Below are positions 26,911-36,363 of a DNA stretch of 64,000 nt, piece by piece. Every line of letters starts with the position of its first letter. Within the stretch, counting starts at the first letter, position 1. The notes beneath the pieces are model-generated. The model ran no database searches. It was given only the letters and a program-made list of their open reading frames with translations, and was not told the DNA's origin. The translations under genes and the position numbers were made by a program. Source of the DNA: Amycolatopsis deserti (lineage in GTDB: Bacteria > Actinomycetota > Actinomycetes > Mycobacteriales > Pseudonocardiaceae); the NCBI RefSeq assembly GCF_014653945.1, contig NZ_BNAU01000001.1, forward strand, positions 1,240,001-1,304,000. The letters are read 5' to 3'.

Positions 26911-28208
26911 CGCGGCTCCAGGATCGACCGGCGCAGCAGCGGCAGGCCCGCCACCACGAGGATTCCGGGCAGCAGCGCGAACCCGAGCAGGATCGCGGTG
27001 ACCGCACTGCCCGGTTGCGCCGCCGACGCGTCCACACTGGACACGTACCCGCCCGCGGACAACACCAGCCCGAACAGGCCCGGCCCCAGCGCCAGGCCGA
27101 GGGTCTCCGACGCGGTCCACACCCCGGCGGTGATGCCGGCGCGGGTGGCGCCGGTGCGCTCCTCCTCGGCGCTGATCAGGTCGGGCAGGATCGCCAGGGG
27201 GAACACCTGGATCCCGGCGTAACCGACCCCGGCCAGCGCCACGAACACGAACGACACGCCGACCGGCAACACCAATGCGGCGCACAGGCCCGCGCACGCC
27301 ACGCCGAAGGCGATGCAGGCGAACCGGAAGCCCCACAGCTTGCCCCAGCGCGCGCCGATGCGCGGCCAGAGCGGCATGGTCACCAGCGCGGGCAGCACGA
27401 ACCCGACGAACAGGTAGGTCTGCAGGTCCGCGTCGCCGAACACGTACCGGGACGCGTAGTTGACCCCGGCCAGCAACGTGGCCAGACCCAGCGACTGGAC
27501 GAAGTAGACACCCAGCAGCCACCGGAACGCACGCCACTGGCGCATCGTCGCGAGCAGCTCGCGCCAGCCGGGGGTCGGCGGGCGCAGGTTGCCGACCGGC
27601 GCGGTCCGGGTGCCCACGTACACCGCGATGGTGCCGAGGATCATGATCACGCCCATCACGACGCCCATGACGCGGTAGCCGGTGATGCCGCCGACCTGGT
27701 TGGTGATCTCGGGTGCGCCGCCGCCGGAGACCAGGATCGCGATCGCGAGCAGGCCGATGCGCCAACTGGTCAGCCGGGTGCGCTCGTCGTAGTTCTCGGT
27801 CAGCTCGGCGGGCAGCGCGTTGTAGGGCACCTGGAAGAACGCGAACGCGGTGGCGCACAGGAAGAACGCGAGCACCACGTACCCGGCGTCCAGCGGGGTG
27901 CTGCCGAACCCGGGGTGGGCGAAGATCGCCGCGAACAGCACCGCGACGCCGAGCCCGCCGAACAGCAGGAACGGGCGCCTGCTCCCCCGCCGGTTCAGGC
28001 TCGCGTCGGACAGCCGCCCGGCGACCGGGTTGAACAGCACGTCCCACGCCTTGGGCACGAGCACGATGGCGCCGGCGATCGCGCCCGGCACCGCCATCGT
28101 GTCGGTGAGGTAGGGCAGCAGCAGCAGGCCGGGCACCGTGCCGAACGCGCCGGTGACGAACGACCCGGCGGAGTAGCCGAGCCTGGTCTTGGCCGGTAGG
28201 GCGACCAT
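26907..28208 (-). CDS. MFS transporter of the GPH (MelB-like) family
   Basis: 433 residues with about 12 hydrophobic segments. MelB-type marks: AGSFVTGAFGTVPGLLLLPYL at the first helix, LVPKAWDVLFNPVAGRLSD with RRPFLLFG (cytoplasmic loop 2-3), and PYNALPAELTENYDERTRL. Sugars, glucuronides or lipids are carried by relatives with Na+ or H+; the substrate is unknown. ATG at 28208 follows GGAGG. Coupled to the downstream PLP enzyme. Confidence 0.87.
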   Translation of the reverse strand: MVALPAKTRLGYSAGSFVTGAFGTVPGLLLLPYLTDTMAVPGAIAGAIVLVPKAWDVLFNPVAGRLSDASLNRRGSRRPFLLFGGLGVAVLFAAIFAHPGFGSTPLDAGYVVLAFFLCATAFAFFQVPYNALPAELTENYDERTRLTSWRIGLLAIAILVSGGGAPEITNQVGGITGYRVMGVVMGVIMILGTIAVYVGTRTAPVGNLRPPTPGWRELLATMRQWRAFRWLLGVYFVQSLGLATLLAGVNYASRYVFGDADLQTYLFVGFVLPALVTMPLWPRIGARWGKLWGFRFACIAFGVACAGLCAALVLPVGVSFVFVALAGVGYAGIQVFPLAILPDLISAEEERTGATRAGITAGVWTASETLGLALGPGLFGLVLSAGGYVSSVDASAAQPGSAVTAILLGFALLPGILVVAGLPLLRRSILEPR

Positions 28209-28287
28209 GGTCCTCCGATCGACACCCGATGATCGTCCGCATCGTGTCACCGATCACGCGCGGTCGTCCGCCGGGGGCGCGAATTCG

Positions 28288-30300
28288 TTATGAGACGACG
28301 AACGCGCGTGAGGTGCCGGTGAAGGGCGTGATCGTGCCGTCGAGGGCCTTCGCGTCGCCGAAGTGGGCCACGCGGTACTTGCCGACCGGGGTGTTCGCGG
28401 GGATGTCCCAGGTGATCGTCGCCGTCGACTCGGCCAGGAAGGTGCGCGTCCAGTGGTAGCGGGTGGCCCAGTCGCCGTCGTCGGCGTGCCGCACCCAGGC
28501 GCCGCCGTCCAGGCGCTGGATCTCCAGGAACGTGCCGTTGCGGTGCAGGTCGTTCTTGGGGTGGCCGGTGACGAACTCGACCACCACCCGCTCGCCCCGC
28601 CGGTAGCTGCCGCGCGCCTCGGTGAGCACGTCGCCGAACCGCTTGAGCAGCGGCGGCGAGTCCACCACCACGCCGGGCTGGAAGTTGAGCTGGTCGCCGG
28701 ACAGGTCGCGCGGCACCGGGCCGCGCGGCACGCTCGCGCCGGTCCGCATCGCCGCGGCCAGACGCGCGAACTCCTGCTGGTAGGCGGGCAGCGTGTACCG
28801 GCCGAAGAGGGTGGAGGCGCCCTCGTACTGCTGCGAGTCGTACTCCTCGGGCGTGGTCACGTACTGGCTGTAGGCGTTGGCGTAGCCCTGCATGATCACG
28901 TTCTCCAGCGGCACGCCCAGCTCGGCGGCGACGGTGCGGCGGATGCGCAACCCGGCGACGATCGTGTACTCGGCCGGCCCGGCGACGAGGTGGAGCTGCC
29001 CGAGCCGCAGGATCTGCAGCGGCAGCACCTCCGGCGCCCACGGGTAGGGCTTCATCGCGCCGAAGGGCACCGCGATCACCTTGGGCGCGTGCTCGTCCGC
29101 GAGTGCCTGCGGGATCGGCGCGTCCATCCCGCCGAGCGCGTCGATGAACGGGTTGCGCACGCCCTCCGGCAGCGGGAGGCCGGGGCCGTCCTCAGTGCTG
29201 CCGGCGAGCATCGACACGCCGATCGCCGCGGTGGCGGTGGTGTGCGTGCGCCCGTCCGGCGTGTAGCGGCCGTCGACGGTCACCTTCGACATGTCCACGT
29301 AGCAGAAGCGGAAGTCCAGCGGCCCGGTGATGGGCGTGCTCGCGCCGTCGAAGGCGGTCTTGGCGGCGGTGAACTGGCGTTCGCCGATGATGCGGGTGTT
29401 TTCGAACTCGTCCTCGGTGGGCCCGGACCCGGGCTTGAGGTTGAGGTTCGGGGACATGTCGCCGGAGTTGGTCTGCGGGAAGCACGCGACGAACTCCGGC
29501 TCGCCGTCGAGGTAGCGGGTGCCCCGCCCGTGTTCCCAGGCGTAGGCGGCGTAGCCCTTGTTGTCGCCGCTGATCAGCTTGTTGGCGTTGGTCATCGAGG
29601 TGCCGTGCGTGGCGAACCAGGCGATGGCGCCGATGTCGCGGGCGCCCTGGCGGAACCGCAGCACGGTGACGGCGGGATCGATGGCGAGCGGGAAGTGGTC
29701 CTTGTCGGCTTGGGGGTTCAGCTCGAACGCGGTGCGGGAGCGGTTGACGCTGGCGTCGGTCAGCTCGGTGCGGCCGAGGGTGATCGTGCCGGGCGCGAGG
29801 TTGGCGTGGGCCTGCTCGATCGCTTCGACGATGCCGTCGACCTGCGCGTCGTAGGTCTGCCGCTGGAAGCCCAGGATCGACAGGTTGTAGGCGGCGTACC
29901 AGGACGATCCGCCGCAGCCCGCGTGCGTGTGGGTGGCGTTGAGCAGCACGTTCTGCTCGGTGTAGAGGTCGCCGTAGCGCTGCGCGAGCCGGGCGAGCAC
30001 GCCCTGGTGCACGGACTGGAACAGCGCGCCCACGTCGGCGTTGACGAACACGATCCGCCGGCCGCCCGGCTCTCCGACGATGTAGGCCCGGGCGCGGGTG
30101 CGCTGGTGGATGCCGGCGGTCTGCTGCTGGGGCATCGAGTAGCCCATCATCCCGCACTCGGCCGCCGGCCCGGTGACGTCGGAAATGCCGACGCCGACGA
30201 GGTAGCCCTGCTCCGCGGCGTGCGCCGTGCTCGAAAGCAGCCCCGCGGCCAGCGGCGCGGCGGCCGCCCCGGCGAGGACACTCCTGCGGCTCACCGGCAT
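28288..30300 (-). CDS. Secreted neutral/alkaline ceramidase
   Basis: 670 residues. A twin-arginine signal (SRRSVLAGAAAAPLAAGLL, cleavage after AHA near residue 28) is followed by the ceramidase N-terminal domain: zinc ligands in NATHTHAGCGG, the active-site region WFATHGTSMTN and LISGDNKGYAAY (catalytic Ser in SGDNKG), ACFPQTNSGDMSPNL. The C-terminal immunoglobulin-like domain is at about 520-670. It hydrolyses ceramide to sphingosine and fatty acid outside the cell. Upstream of the transporter and PLP lyase-like gene on the same strand. Confidence 0.93.
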   Translation of the reverse strand: MPVSRRSVLAGAAAAPLAAGLLSSTAHAAEQGYLVGVGISDVTGPAAECGMMGYSMPQQQTAGIHQRTRARAYIVGEPGGRRIVFVNADVGALFQSVHQGVLARLAQRYGDLYTEQNVLLNATHTHAGCGGSSWYAAYNLSILGFQRQTYDAQVDGIVEAIEQAHANLAPGTITLGRTELTDASVNRSRTAFELNPQADKDHFPLAIDPAVTVLRFRQGARDIGAIAWFATHGTSMTNANKLISGDNKGYAAYAWEHGRGTRYLDGEPEFVACFPQTNSGDMSPNLNLKPGSGPTEDEFENTRIIGERQFTAAKTAFDGASTPITGPLDFRFCYVDMSKVTVDGRYTPDGRTHTTATAAIGVSMLAGSTEDGPGLPLPEGVRNPFIDALGGMDAPIPQALADEHAPKVIAVPFGAMKPYPWAPEVLPLQILRLGQLHLVAGPAEYTIVAGLRIRRTVAAELGVPLENVIMQGYANAYSQYVTTPEEYDSQQYEGASTLFGRYTLPAYQQEFARLAAAMRTGASVPRGPVPRDLSGDQLNFQPGVVVDSPPLLKRFGDVLTEARGSYRRGERVVVEFVTGHPKNDLHRNGTFLEIQRLDGGAWVRHADDGDWATRYHWTRTFLAESTATITWDIPANTPVGKYRVAHFGDAKALDGTITPFTGTSRAFVVS

Positions 30301-30399
30301 CGGCGGCCTCCCTCCAGACGTGAAGCCTTTTCAGGTTTGCCGGAGCCTAAAGGACGTCACCCGGTGCTGCCAACCCTCGTCCGGGGGGTTCGGGAGGGC

Positions 30400-31425
30400 C
30401 TACCCGATCACTTCCGCGATCCGCCGCAACGTGCGCGCGTCCCCGCGCAGCAGCAGCGTCGTCACCACCGTGTCCTCCCACGCGGCCAGCTCGGCCCGGA
30501 TCTTCTCCGGCGGCCCGATCAGCGAGGTGTCCTCCACCAGCGACGTGGGGATCGCCGCGGTGGCCTCCTCCTTCCGCCCGGCGAGGTAGAGCTCCTGCAC
30601 CTTCTCCGCGACGTCGGCGTAGCCGAGCCGGGCGAACACGTCCTTGTGGAAGTTCACCTGCTTGGCCCCCATACCGCCGATGTAGAGCGCCAGCGACGGC
30701 TTGATGAACCCGGCCGCGGTCTCGACGTCGTCGTGCACGATGACCGGCACCGACGCGGCCACCTCGAAATCGGCCTGGGTGTGCCGGGAACCGGGGCGCG
30801 CGAAGCCGTCCGCGAGCGCCTCCCGGTAGAACGCGTCGCTCTTCGGGGAGAAGAACAGCGGCAGCCAGCCGTCGCAGATCTCGGCCGCCAGCGCCACGTT
30901 CTTCGGCCCCTCGGCGGCCAGGTAGATGGGGATCTCCGGGCGCAGCGGGTGCACTGTGGACTTCAGCGGCTTGCCCAGCCCGGTCCCGTCCTTGAGCGGC
31001 AGCTGGTACTGCTCGCCGTCGAAGGTCACCGGCTCGCGCCGCGCCACCACCCGGCGCACGATCTCCACGTACTCCCGCGTCCGGGCCAGCGGCCGCGGGT
31101 AGGGCTGCCCGTACCAGCCCTCCACCACCTGAGGGCCGGACGCGCCGAGACCGAGGACGAACCGGCCGCCGGAGAGGTGGTCCAGCGTCATCGCGGCCAT
31201 CGCGGTCGCGGTCGGGGTGCGGGCCGACATCTGGACGATGTTGGTGCCCAGCTTGACCCGTGAGGTCGCCGCGCCCCACCAGGCCAGCGGGGTCAGCGCG
31301 TCCGAGCCGTACCCCTCGGCGGTCCACACCGAGTCGAACCCCAGCTCCTCCGCCGTGCGGATCGCCTCGAGCGCGCCTTCCGGCGGGCCCGCGGACCAGT
31401 AACCGATGTGATAGCCGAGCTTCAC
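30400..31425 (-). CDS. LLM-class F420-dependent oxidoreductase
   Basis: 341 residues of the luciferase-like monooxygenase fold: MKLGYHIGYWSAGPP, EELGFDSVWTAEGYGSDAL, RVKLGTNIVQMSARTPTATAM, MTLDHLSGGRFVLGLGASGPQVVEGWYG. The last two mark the F420-dependent subgroup. Substrate unknown. The GTG at 31425 overlaps the stop of the MpaB-like gene (GTGA), so the pair is co-translated and probably controlled by the TetR at 32394. Confidence 0.9.
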   Translation of the reverse strand: MKLGYHIGYWSAGPPEGALEAIRTAEELGFDSVWTAEGYGSDALTPLAWWGAATSRVKLGTNIVQMSARTPTATAMAAMTLDHLSGGRFVLGLGASGPQVVEGWYGQPYPRPLARTREYVEIVRRVVARREPVTFDGEQYQLPLKDGTGLGKPLKSTVHPLRPEIPIYLAAEGPKNVALAAEICDGWLPLFFSPKSDAFYREALADGFARPGSRHTQADFEVAASVPVIVHDDVETAAGFIKPSLALYIGGMGAKQVNFHKDVFARLGYADVAEKVQELYLAGRKEEATAAIPTSLVEDTSLIGPPEKIRAELAAWEDTVVTTLLLRGDARTLRRIAEVIG

Positions 31426-32345
31426 GACACCTCCCGGGGGACGTAGTGGATGGGACTGTCCCGTTCAGACAGCGGCGGCAGGTTCCGGGCGGGTGTCTCC
31501 ACCAGCGGGGCGTCCGCCGGGACCTCCCCGCGCACCCGCCGCCACGCCGCCCTGGCGCGCGGGTGGTAGCGGCGGTCGTGCGGCACCAACCGGAACGCCA
31601 GCCCGATCGCGCGGCCGGCCAGCCGGTGCAGCACCTCGCTGCGGCGTGACCAGGAGTAGCCCAGCCGCTCCCGCACCGCCGGGTGGTACAGGCCGACGGT
31701 CCACCACACGAACGACTTCGCGATGCCGAGGCGCAGCACCCACCACACCGGCTCCGGCATCCAGGACACGAACGGCGGCTTGGCGATCCCGCGGAGGTCG
31801 AGCACGTCCCGCGTGGCCTTGTTGTCCTCCAGCACCTCGGTGCACATGCGGTCCCAGTAGGACTGGAACTCCTCCCACGTGGCGGGCACCGGCCGCATGC
31901 TCAGGCCGTAGAGCCGGTACCACTGGACGTGCTCGTCGAACAGCCGCCGCTTGTCCGCCTCGCTCAGCCCGCCCATCATCCGCTCCGCGGCGACCACGGT
32001 GAGCATGAAGAACGTCGAGTGCGCCCAGTAGAACGTGCCGGGGTTCAGCGCGTGGTAGCGGCGGCCGCGGGCGTCCACGCCCTGGATCGTCTCGTGGTAG
32101 CCGCGCACGGCTCGCGCGGTCTCCGCCGCGCGCGGGCCGTCGTAGACCACGCCGCCGATCGGGTACAGCGAGCGGAACAGCCGCTGCCAGCGTTCGGCGA
32201 AGAACCGCGAGTGCTCCTCGACCCCGGCGCCGAGTTCGGGGTGCATGTTCTGCATCGAGCCCGCCCACAGCGCCATGAGCACGGTCCGCCAGTCGCCGAA
32301 GTACTTCCACGTCAGGGACTCGGGGCCCAGGGGCTGCACTGCCAT
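31422..32345 (-). CDS. MpaB-like oxygenase (DUF2236)
   Basis: 307 residues. Motifs of the mycophenolate-biosynthesis B / latex-clearing-like family: WRTVLMALWAGSMQNMHPELGAGV, YHALNPGTFYWAHSTFFM, DEHVQWYRLYGLSMRPVP. The histidines in MHP, WAHSTFF and DEHVQW are candidates for haem or metal ligands. The family includes haem-dependent oxygenases acting on isoprenoids. ATG at 32343-32345 lies next to the 26-bp palindrome. Confidence 0.85.
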   Translation of the reverse strand: MAVQPLGPESLTWKYFGDWRTVLMALWAGSMQNMHPELGAGVEEHSRFFAERWQRLFRSLYPIGGVVYDGPRAAETARAVRGYHETIQGVDARGRRYHALNPGTFYWAHSTFFMLTVVAAERMMGGLSEADKRRLFDEHVQWYRLYGLSMRPVPATWEEFQSYWDRMCTEVLEDNKATRDVLDLRGIAKPPFVSWMPEPVWWVLRLGIAKSFVWWTVGLYHPAVRERLGYSWSRRSEVLHRLAGRAIGLAFRLVPHDRRYHPRARAAWRRVRGEVPADAPLVETPARNLPPLSERDSPIHYVPREVS

Positions 32346-32358
32346 GATCCGAACGCTA

Positions 32359-32384
32359 CAATTGACAACACGTGTAGTCAATTG
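32359..32384. promoter_or_regulatory. 26-bp TetR operator between divergent genes
   Basis: Arms CAATTGAC and GTCAATTG, with a central ACACGTGT that is itself a palindrome; only the two A residues flanking the centre break the symmetry. It lies in the 48-base gap between the MpaB-like gene and the TetR gene and covers both likely promoters (TTGACA appears inside it). Confidence 0.85.
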
Positions 32385-32393
32385 TGAGGGCGG

Positions 32394-32984
32394 ATGACGG
32401 AGAAGACCTGGGCGGGCACCACCCTGAGCGACCGCCGGGCGGCCCGGCGCGCCCAGCTGCTCGACGCCGGGCTCGACCTGCTCGGCACCGCGGGCAGCGC
32501 CGCGGTGACCGTGCGCGCGGTGTGCCGGCACGCCAAGCTCACCGAGCGCTACTTCTACGAGAACTTCGCCGACCGCGAGGAGCTGGTCGTCGCGGTCTAC
32601 GAGCAGGTCGCCGCCGAGGCCCACCGCGCGCTGGCCGACGCGGTGCCGGACAGCCGCCGGGACCCGGCCGAACGCGCCGAGGCGGCGGTCACCGCCTTCG
32701 TCGAGCTGATGCTCGACGATCCGCGCAAGGGCCGGGTCATGCTGCTGGCTCCGATCACCGACCCGGCCCTGTCCGCCCGCGGGGTGGCGCTGCTGCCCGC
32801 CTTCGCCGGGCTGGTCCGCGAGCAGCTGCCCGAGCGCATGGACGCGCTGGAGAAGCAGCTGACCGCGATCGGCCTCGTCGGCGCGCTGACCCACCTGTTC
32901 ACCGCCTACCTGTCCGGCACGCCGGAGATGTCCCGCGAGCGCCTCGTGGAGCACTGCGTGCGCCTGCTGGCGCGATCGTCCTAA
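32394..32984 (+). CDS. TetR-family repressor
   Basis: 196 residues. The helix-turn-helix is at about 35-58 ([30 protein letters not shown]), with a divergent ligand domain. It almost certainly represses itself and the MpaB-like/LLM operon from the palindrome 10 bases upstream of its ATG. The inducer is unknown. Its stop region overlaps the 3' end of the aldolase gene by 4 bases. Confidence 0.9.
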   Translation: MTEKTWAGTTLSDRRAARRAQLLDAGLDLLGTAGSAAVTVRAVCRHAKLTERYFYENFADREELVVAVYEQVAAEAHRALADAVPDSRRDPAERAEAAVTAFVELMLDDPRKGRVMLLAPITDPALSARGVALLPAFAGLVREQLPERMDALEKQLTAIGLVGALTHLFTAYLSGTPEMSRERLVEHCVRLLARSS

Positions 32985-34003
32985 GCGGACTCGCGTTCGG
33001 CCGCGAGTTCGAGGGCGATGTCGATGATCATGTCCTCCTGACCGCCGACGTAGCGTCGCTCCCCCACCCGGTACAGGATCTCGTGGGCGGGCACCTTGTA
33101 CCGTTCCGCGGCGCGCTCGGCGTGCAGCAGGAAGCTGGAGTACACCCCGGCGAACCCCTGCACGATCGACGACCGGTCCATCACCGGCAGCCGCGTGATG
33201 AACGGCTTCACGACGTTCTCCGCGGCGTCCATCAGCACGTCCTTGTCCACCCCGGTCTCGACGCCGAGCCGCTCGAACACCGCGGCCAGCACCTCGGTCG
33301 GCGAGTTTCCGGCCCCGGCGCCGAGCGCGACGAGCGAGCCGTCGATCTGCTTGGCGCCGGCCCGGTGGGCGAGCACCGAGTTCGCCACGCCGAAGCTGAG
33401 GTTCTGGTGGCCGTGGTAGCCCACCTGCGCCGCGTCGCCGAACTCCGCGGCCAGCGCGGCCACCCGGTCGGCGGCCTCCTCCAGGATCAGCGCGCCGGCG
33501 GAGTCCACCACGTACACGCACTGGCACCCGGCGTCGACCATGATCCGGCCCTGCTTGGCCAGGGTCTCCGGCGTGGCCATGTGCGACAGCATCAGGAACC
33601 CGACGGTCTCCAGCCCGAGCTTGCGCGCCTCGGTGAAGTGCTGGATCGACACGTCCGCCTCGGTGCAGTGCGTGGCGATCCGCACCGCGCCCGCACCCAG
33701 ATCGGCGGCGGCCTTCAGGTCGGTCACCGTGCCCAGGCCGGGCAGCAGCAGCACGGCGATGGTGGCCTGCTTGGCCTCCTCGACGGCCGCGGCGATCAGC
33801 TTGCGCTCGTCCACCAGCGAGAAGCCGTAGTTGAAAGTGGACCCGCCCAGGCCGTCGCCGTGGGTCACCTCGATCAGCGAGATCCCGGCCGCGTCGAGCG
33901 CGCGCACGGTGTCCCGGACGTTGGCCTCGGTGAACTGGTGGGCCATGGCGTGGCTGCCGTCGCGCAGGCTCGTGTCGACCAGGCGCACCTCCCGCTCGGT
34001 CAT
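32981..34003 (-). CDS. 4-hydroxy-2-oxovalerate aldolase
   Basis: 340 residues of the HpaI-unrelated, DmpG/BphI/HsaF class: [16 protein letters not shown] (metal Asp and Arg), [44 protein letters not shown] with the Mn2+ histidines H-x-H, and the C-terminal dimerisation part [13 protein letters not shown]. It splits 4-hydroxy-2-oxoacids into pyruvate and an aldehyde, which is channelled to the partner dehydrogenase. The ATG overlaps the stop of that partner (ATGA), as is usual for this pair. Confidence 0.94.
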   Translation of the reverse strand: MTEREVRLVDTSLRDGSHAMAHQFTEANVRDTVRALDAAGISLIEVTHGDGLGGSTFNYGFSLVDERKLIAAAVEEAKQATIAVLLLPGLGTVTDLKAAADLGAGAVRIATHCTEADVSIQHFTEARKLGLETVGFLMLSHMATPETLAKQGRIMVDAGCQCVYVVDSAGALILEEAADRVAALAAEFGDAAQVGYHGHQNLSFGVANSVLAHRAGAKQIDGSLVALGAGAGNSPTEVLAAVFERLGVETGVDKDVLMDAAENVVKPFITRLPVMDRSSIVQGFAGVYSSFLLHAERAAERYKVPAHEILYRVGERRYVGGQEDMIIDIALELAAERESA

Positions 34004-34911
34004 GCCGGCACCTCCTGCGTGCGGTTGGCGGCCAGCAGCTCGCCCACGCGGGCCGCGGCGGCGGTCATGATGTCCAGGTTCCCGGCATACGGCGGCAGGT
34101 AGTCGCCGTTGCCGGCGACCTCCAGGAACACCGCGACCCGGGCCCGGCCCCGCCAGTCCGGCCGCGGGTCGTCGAACTGCGGCGCGGCCTTGAGCGTGTA
34201 GCCGGGGACGTAGGTCTGCACGTCGGCGACCATCCGCTCGATCGAGGCGGTGATCGCGTCCCGGTCGGCGTCCGGCGAGATCGCGCAGAACACGGTGTCG
34301 CGCATGATGGGCGGCGGTTCGACCGGGTTGATGATGATGATCGCCTTGCCCTTCGCCGCACCCCCGACGATCTCCAGGCCGCGCGCGGTGGTCTCGGTGA
34401 ACTCGTCGATGTTGGCGCGCGTGCCCGGCCCCGCCGACCTCGAGGACACCGACGCGACGATCTCGGCGTAGGGCACCTCGGTGACGCGGGAGACCGCGTG
34501 CACGATCGGGATGGTGGCCTGGCCGCCACAGGTGATCATGTTGAAGTTCGCGGCGCCCAGCTGGTCCGGCAGGTCCACCGCGGGGCAGGTGAACGGGCCG
34601 ACCGCGGCCGGGGTCAGGTCGACGGCCTGGATGCCGGCCTCGGCGTAGCGCGGGGCGTTGGCCAGGTGGGCCTTGGCGGAGGTGGCCTCGAAGACGATGT
34701 CCGGCAGCTCGTCGCGGGACAGCAGCCAGTCCACGCCCTCGGCCGAAGTTTCCACGCCCAGCGCGGCCGCCCGCTTCAGGCCGTCGGAGGCCGGGTCCAC
34801 CCCGACCATGTACGCGACCTCGATGTGCTCGCTGCGCCGCAGCTTGACGAGCAGATCGGTGCCGATGTTGCCGGGTCCGACGATCGCGGCCCGTGCTTTC
34901 CGGGTGCTCAT
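34000..34911 (-). CDS. Acylating acetaldehyde dehydrogenase
   Basis: 303 residues. NAD-binding [17 protein letters not shown] at the start; the catalytic cysteine in [30 protein letters not shown] and [11 protein letters not shown]. It oxidises acetaldehyde or propionaldehyde to the acyl-CoA, taking the aldehyde directly from the aldolase. ATG at 34911 follows GGAGGG. The hydratase that usually accompanies the pair is not in the window, so the cluster may serve a partial catechol or steroid side path. Confidence 0.94.
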   Translation of the reverse strand: MSTRKARAAIVGPGNIGTDLLVKLRRSEHIEVAYMVGVDPASDGLKRAAALGVETSAEGVDWLLSRDELPDIVFEATSAKAHLANAPRYAEAGIQAVDLTPAAVGPFTCPAVDLPDQLGAANFNMITCGGQATIPIVHAVSRVTEVPYAEIVASVSSRSAGPGTRANIDEFTETTARGLEIVGGAAKGKAIIIINPVEPPPIMRDTVFCAISPDADRDAITASIERMVADVQTYVPGYTLKAAPQFDDPRPDWRGRARVAVFLEVAGNGDYLPPYAGNLDIMTAAAARVGELLAANRTQEVPA

Positions 34912-34969
34912 GCGCCCTCCTTCCGGGGTCGGCTCCACGGTGCGCCCCGGACTGGGGCACACTCAACGC

Positions 34970-35716
34970 ATGTGTGCCGCTGAGCGGGACGACGGGATGA
35001 CCGCCGCACGGATCGCCGCGCTGCTCGGCGCGTTCCGGCCCGGGGATCAAGCGCTGGGGGCGTCCGAACTGGCCCGCCGCACCGGCGTGCCGAAGTCGTC
35101 GGTGCACCGGCTGACCGGGCACCTGGTCACCCACGGCCTGCTGGAGCGCGACGGCACCGCGGTGCGGCTCGGGCTGCGGCTGTTCGAAATCGGACAGCTG
35201 GCCGGGCGGGAGCGCGGGCTCGTCGACGCTGCCCGCCCCTACCTGGCCGATCTGCGGGAAGCCACGCGCAACACGGTGCACCTGGCCGTGCTGGAGGGCA
35301 CCGAGGTGGTCTACCTGGACATCGTGCGCGGGCCGGACGCGCCCGCCCTGCCCTCGCGCATCGGCGGCCGGTTCCCCGCGCACGCCACGGCGGTGGGCAA
35401 GGCGATCCTGGCGCACTCGCCCGCCTCCGTGCTGGACACCGTGCTGGCGGCGGGGCTGACCAGGGTGGGCCCGCGCACCATCACCGCGCCCGGGCTGCTG
35501 CGGCGGCAGCTGACCAGGATCCGCGACGAGGGGGTCGCCTACGAGCGAGAGGAATCCGGGGTGGGCGTAACCTGTGCAGCCAGTCCAGTGCTCGACGCGA
35601 CCGGTCGGGCACGGGCCGCGATTTCGATCTCGGGCTGGAGCAACCGGGTCCGGGTCGAGCGCGTCTCTCCAGCGGTGCGCACGGCGGCTCTCGCTTTGTC
35701 GCGGGCCTTGCCGTAG
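34970..35716 (+). CDS. IclR-family regulator
   Basis: 248 residues. N-terminal winged helix ([35 protein letters not shown], about 28-62) and C-terminal effector domain ([60 protein letters not shown]). Divergent from the aldehyde dehydrogenase/aldolase pair 58 bases away, so it very likely controls it in response to an aromatic or keto acid. ATG at 34970; an ATG nine codons later is also possible. Confidence 0.9.
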   Translation: MCAAERDDGMTAARIAALLGAFRPGDQALGASELARRTGVPKSSVHRLTGHLVTHGLLERDGTAVRLGLRLFEIGQLAGRERGLVDAARPYLADLREATRNTVHLAVLEGTEVVYLDIVRGPDAPALPSRIGGRFPAHATAVGKAILAHSPASVLDTVLAAGLTRVGPRTITAPGLLRRQLTRIRDEGVAYEREESGVGVTCAASPVLDATGRARAAISISGWSNRVRVERVSPAVRTAALALSRALP

Positions 35717-35797
35717 GGTCTCGCGCACCAGCGGGGAAGATCGACACGTAGGTCTCGTGGCGCTCGCCGGGCCACGGGGATGTTAGGGAGGATTGGC

Positions 35798-36301
35798 GTG
35801 ACCACCGCGACCACCCAGGTAGACGACCTTCGGCTCGTGGCGGCGCCGACCGCCGTCAGCTGCGCCGAGATGTTCGTCCGTTTCGCCCTCCTGGAGTGGA
35901 AACTACGCCCGCTGGCCGACGACGCGGCGACCGTCATCCGGCACCTGGTGCGGTCCTCGGTGGACGGGGCGGACCGGCGATCGCCCCGCTTCCTGACCGT
36001 GCGGTTGCGCCTGCACCGCGACGTGGTGGTCGTCGAACTCGACGACGACCGCCCCGGCGAACCCCCCGAACTGCCCGGCTGGACCATCAACACGGTCGCC
36101 CTGCCCGGCGGGCACCGCACCGCGTGGTGCGAGCTGCCGCTGCCCGCCGGGGTGACCGGTGCCCTCCCGACGCGCTCCCCGCACCGCCTGCCCAGCCCGG
36201 CGACCGAGTACCCGGCCGGGGAGCCGTTGCCGGAGCCCGACTTCCTGGACTCGCAGATCCTGCAGCGGGTGCTGCACGGACTCAACGGCTCCGCGCGATA
36301 G
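35798..36301 (+). CDS. RsbW-like ATP-binding/anti-sigma-type protein, degenerate
   Basis: 167 residues. GTG at 35798 follows AGGGAGG. The middle (MFVRFALLEWKLRPLADDAATVIRHLVRSSV, then FLTVRLRLHRDVVVVELDDDRPG) follows the layout of Streptomyces-type HATPase_c_2 anti-sigma proteins: an N-box helix and then the VEV.D strand. However, the N-box Asn and the DxGxG motif are not preserved, so ATP binding is doubtful. A common small family in Pseudonocardiaceae; partner unknown. Confidence 0.6.
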   Translation: MTTATTQVDDLRLVAAPTAVSCAEMFVRFALLEWKLRPLADDAATVIRHLVRSSVDGADRRSPRFLTVRLRLHRDVVVVELDDDRPGEPPELPGWTINTVALPGGHRTAWCELPLPAGVTGALPTRSPHRLPSPATEYPAGEPLPEPDFLDSQILQRVLHGLNGSAR

Positions 36302-36363
36302 CGCTTTCTGCCGCGACCGGCCACGCGGGGATTGCCCCGCGTGGCGTGCGGTCGGCTGCGCCC

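Noticed and set aside
25489..28257. A single 922-residue protein spanning transporter and PLP enzyme
   Set aside because: The first part is an antisense-like shadow frame of the transporter; the transporter and PLP enzyme each have their own frame with an ATGA overlap at 26907-26910.
32981..35728. A 915-residue frame over the aldolase and dehydrogenase
   Set aside because: Only the last 340 residues are the aldolase; the rest is a shadow of the acetaldehyde dehydrogenase frame and the opposite IclR gene.
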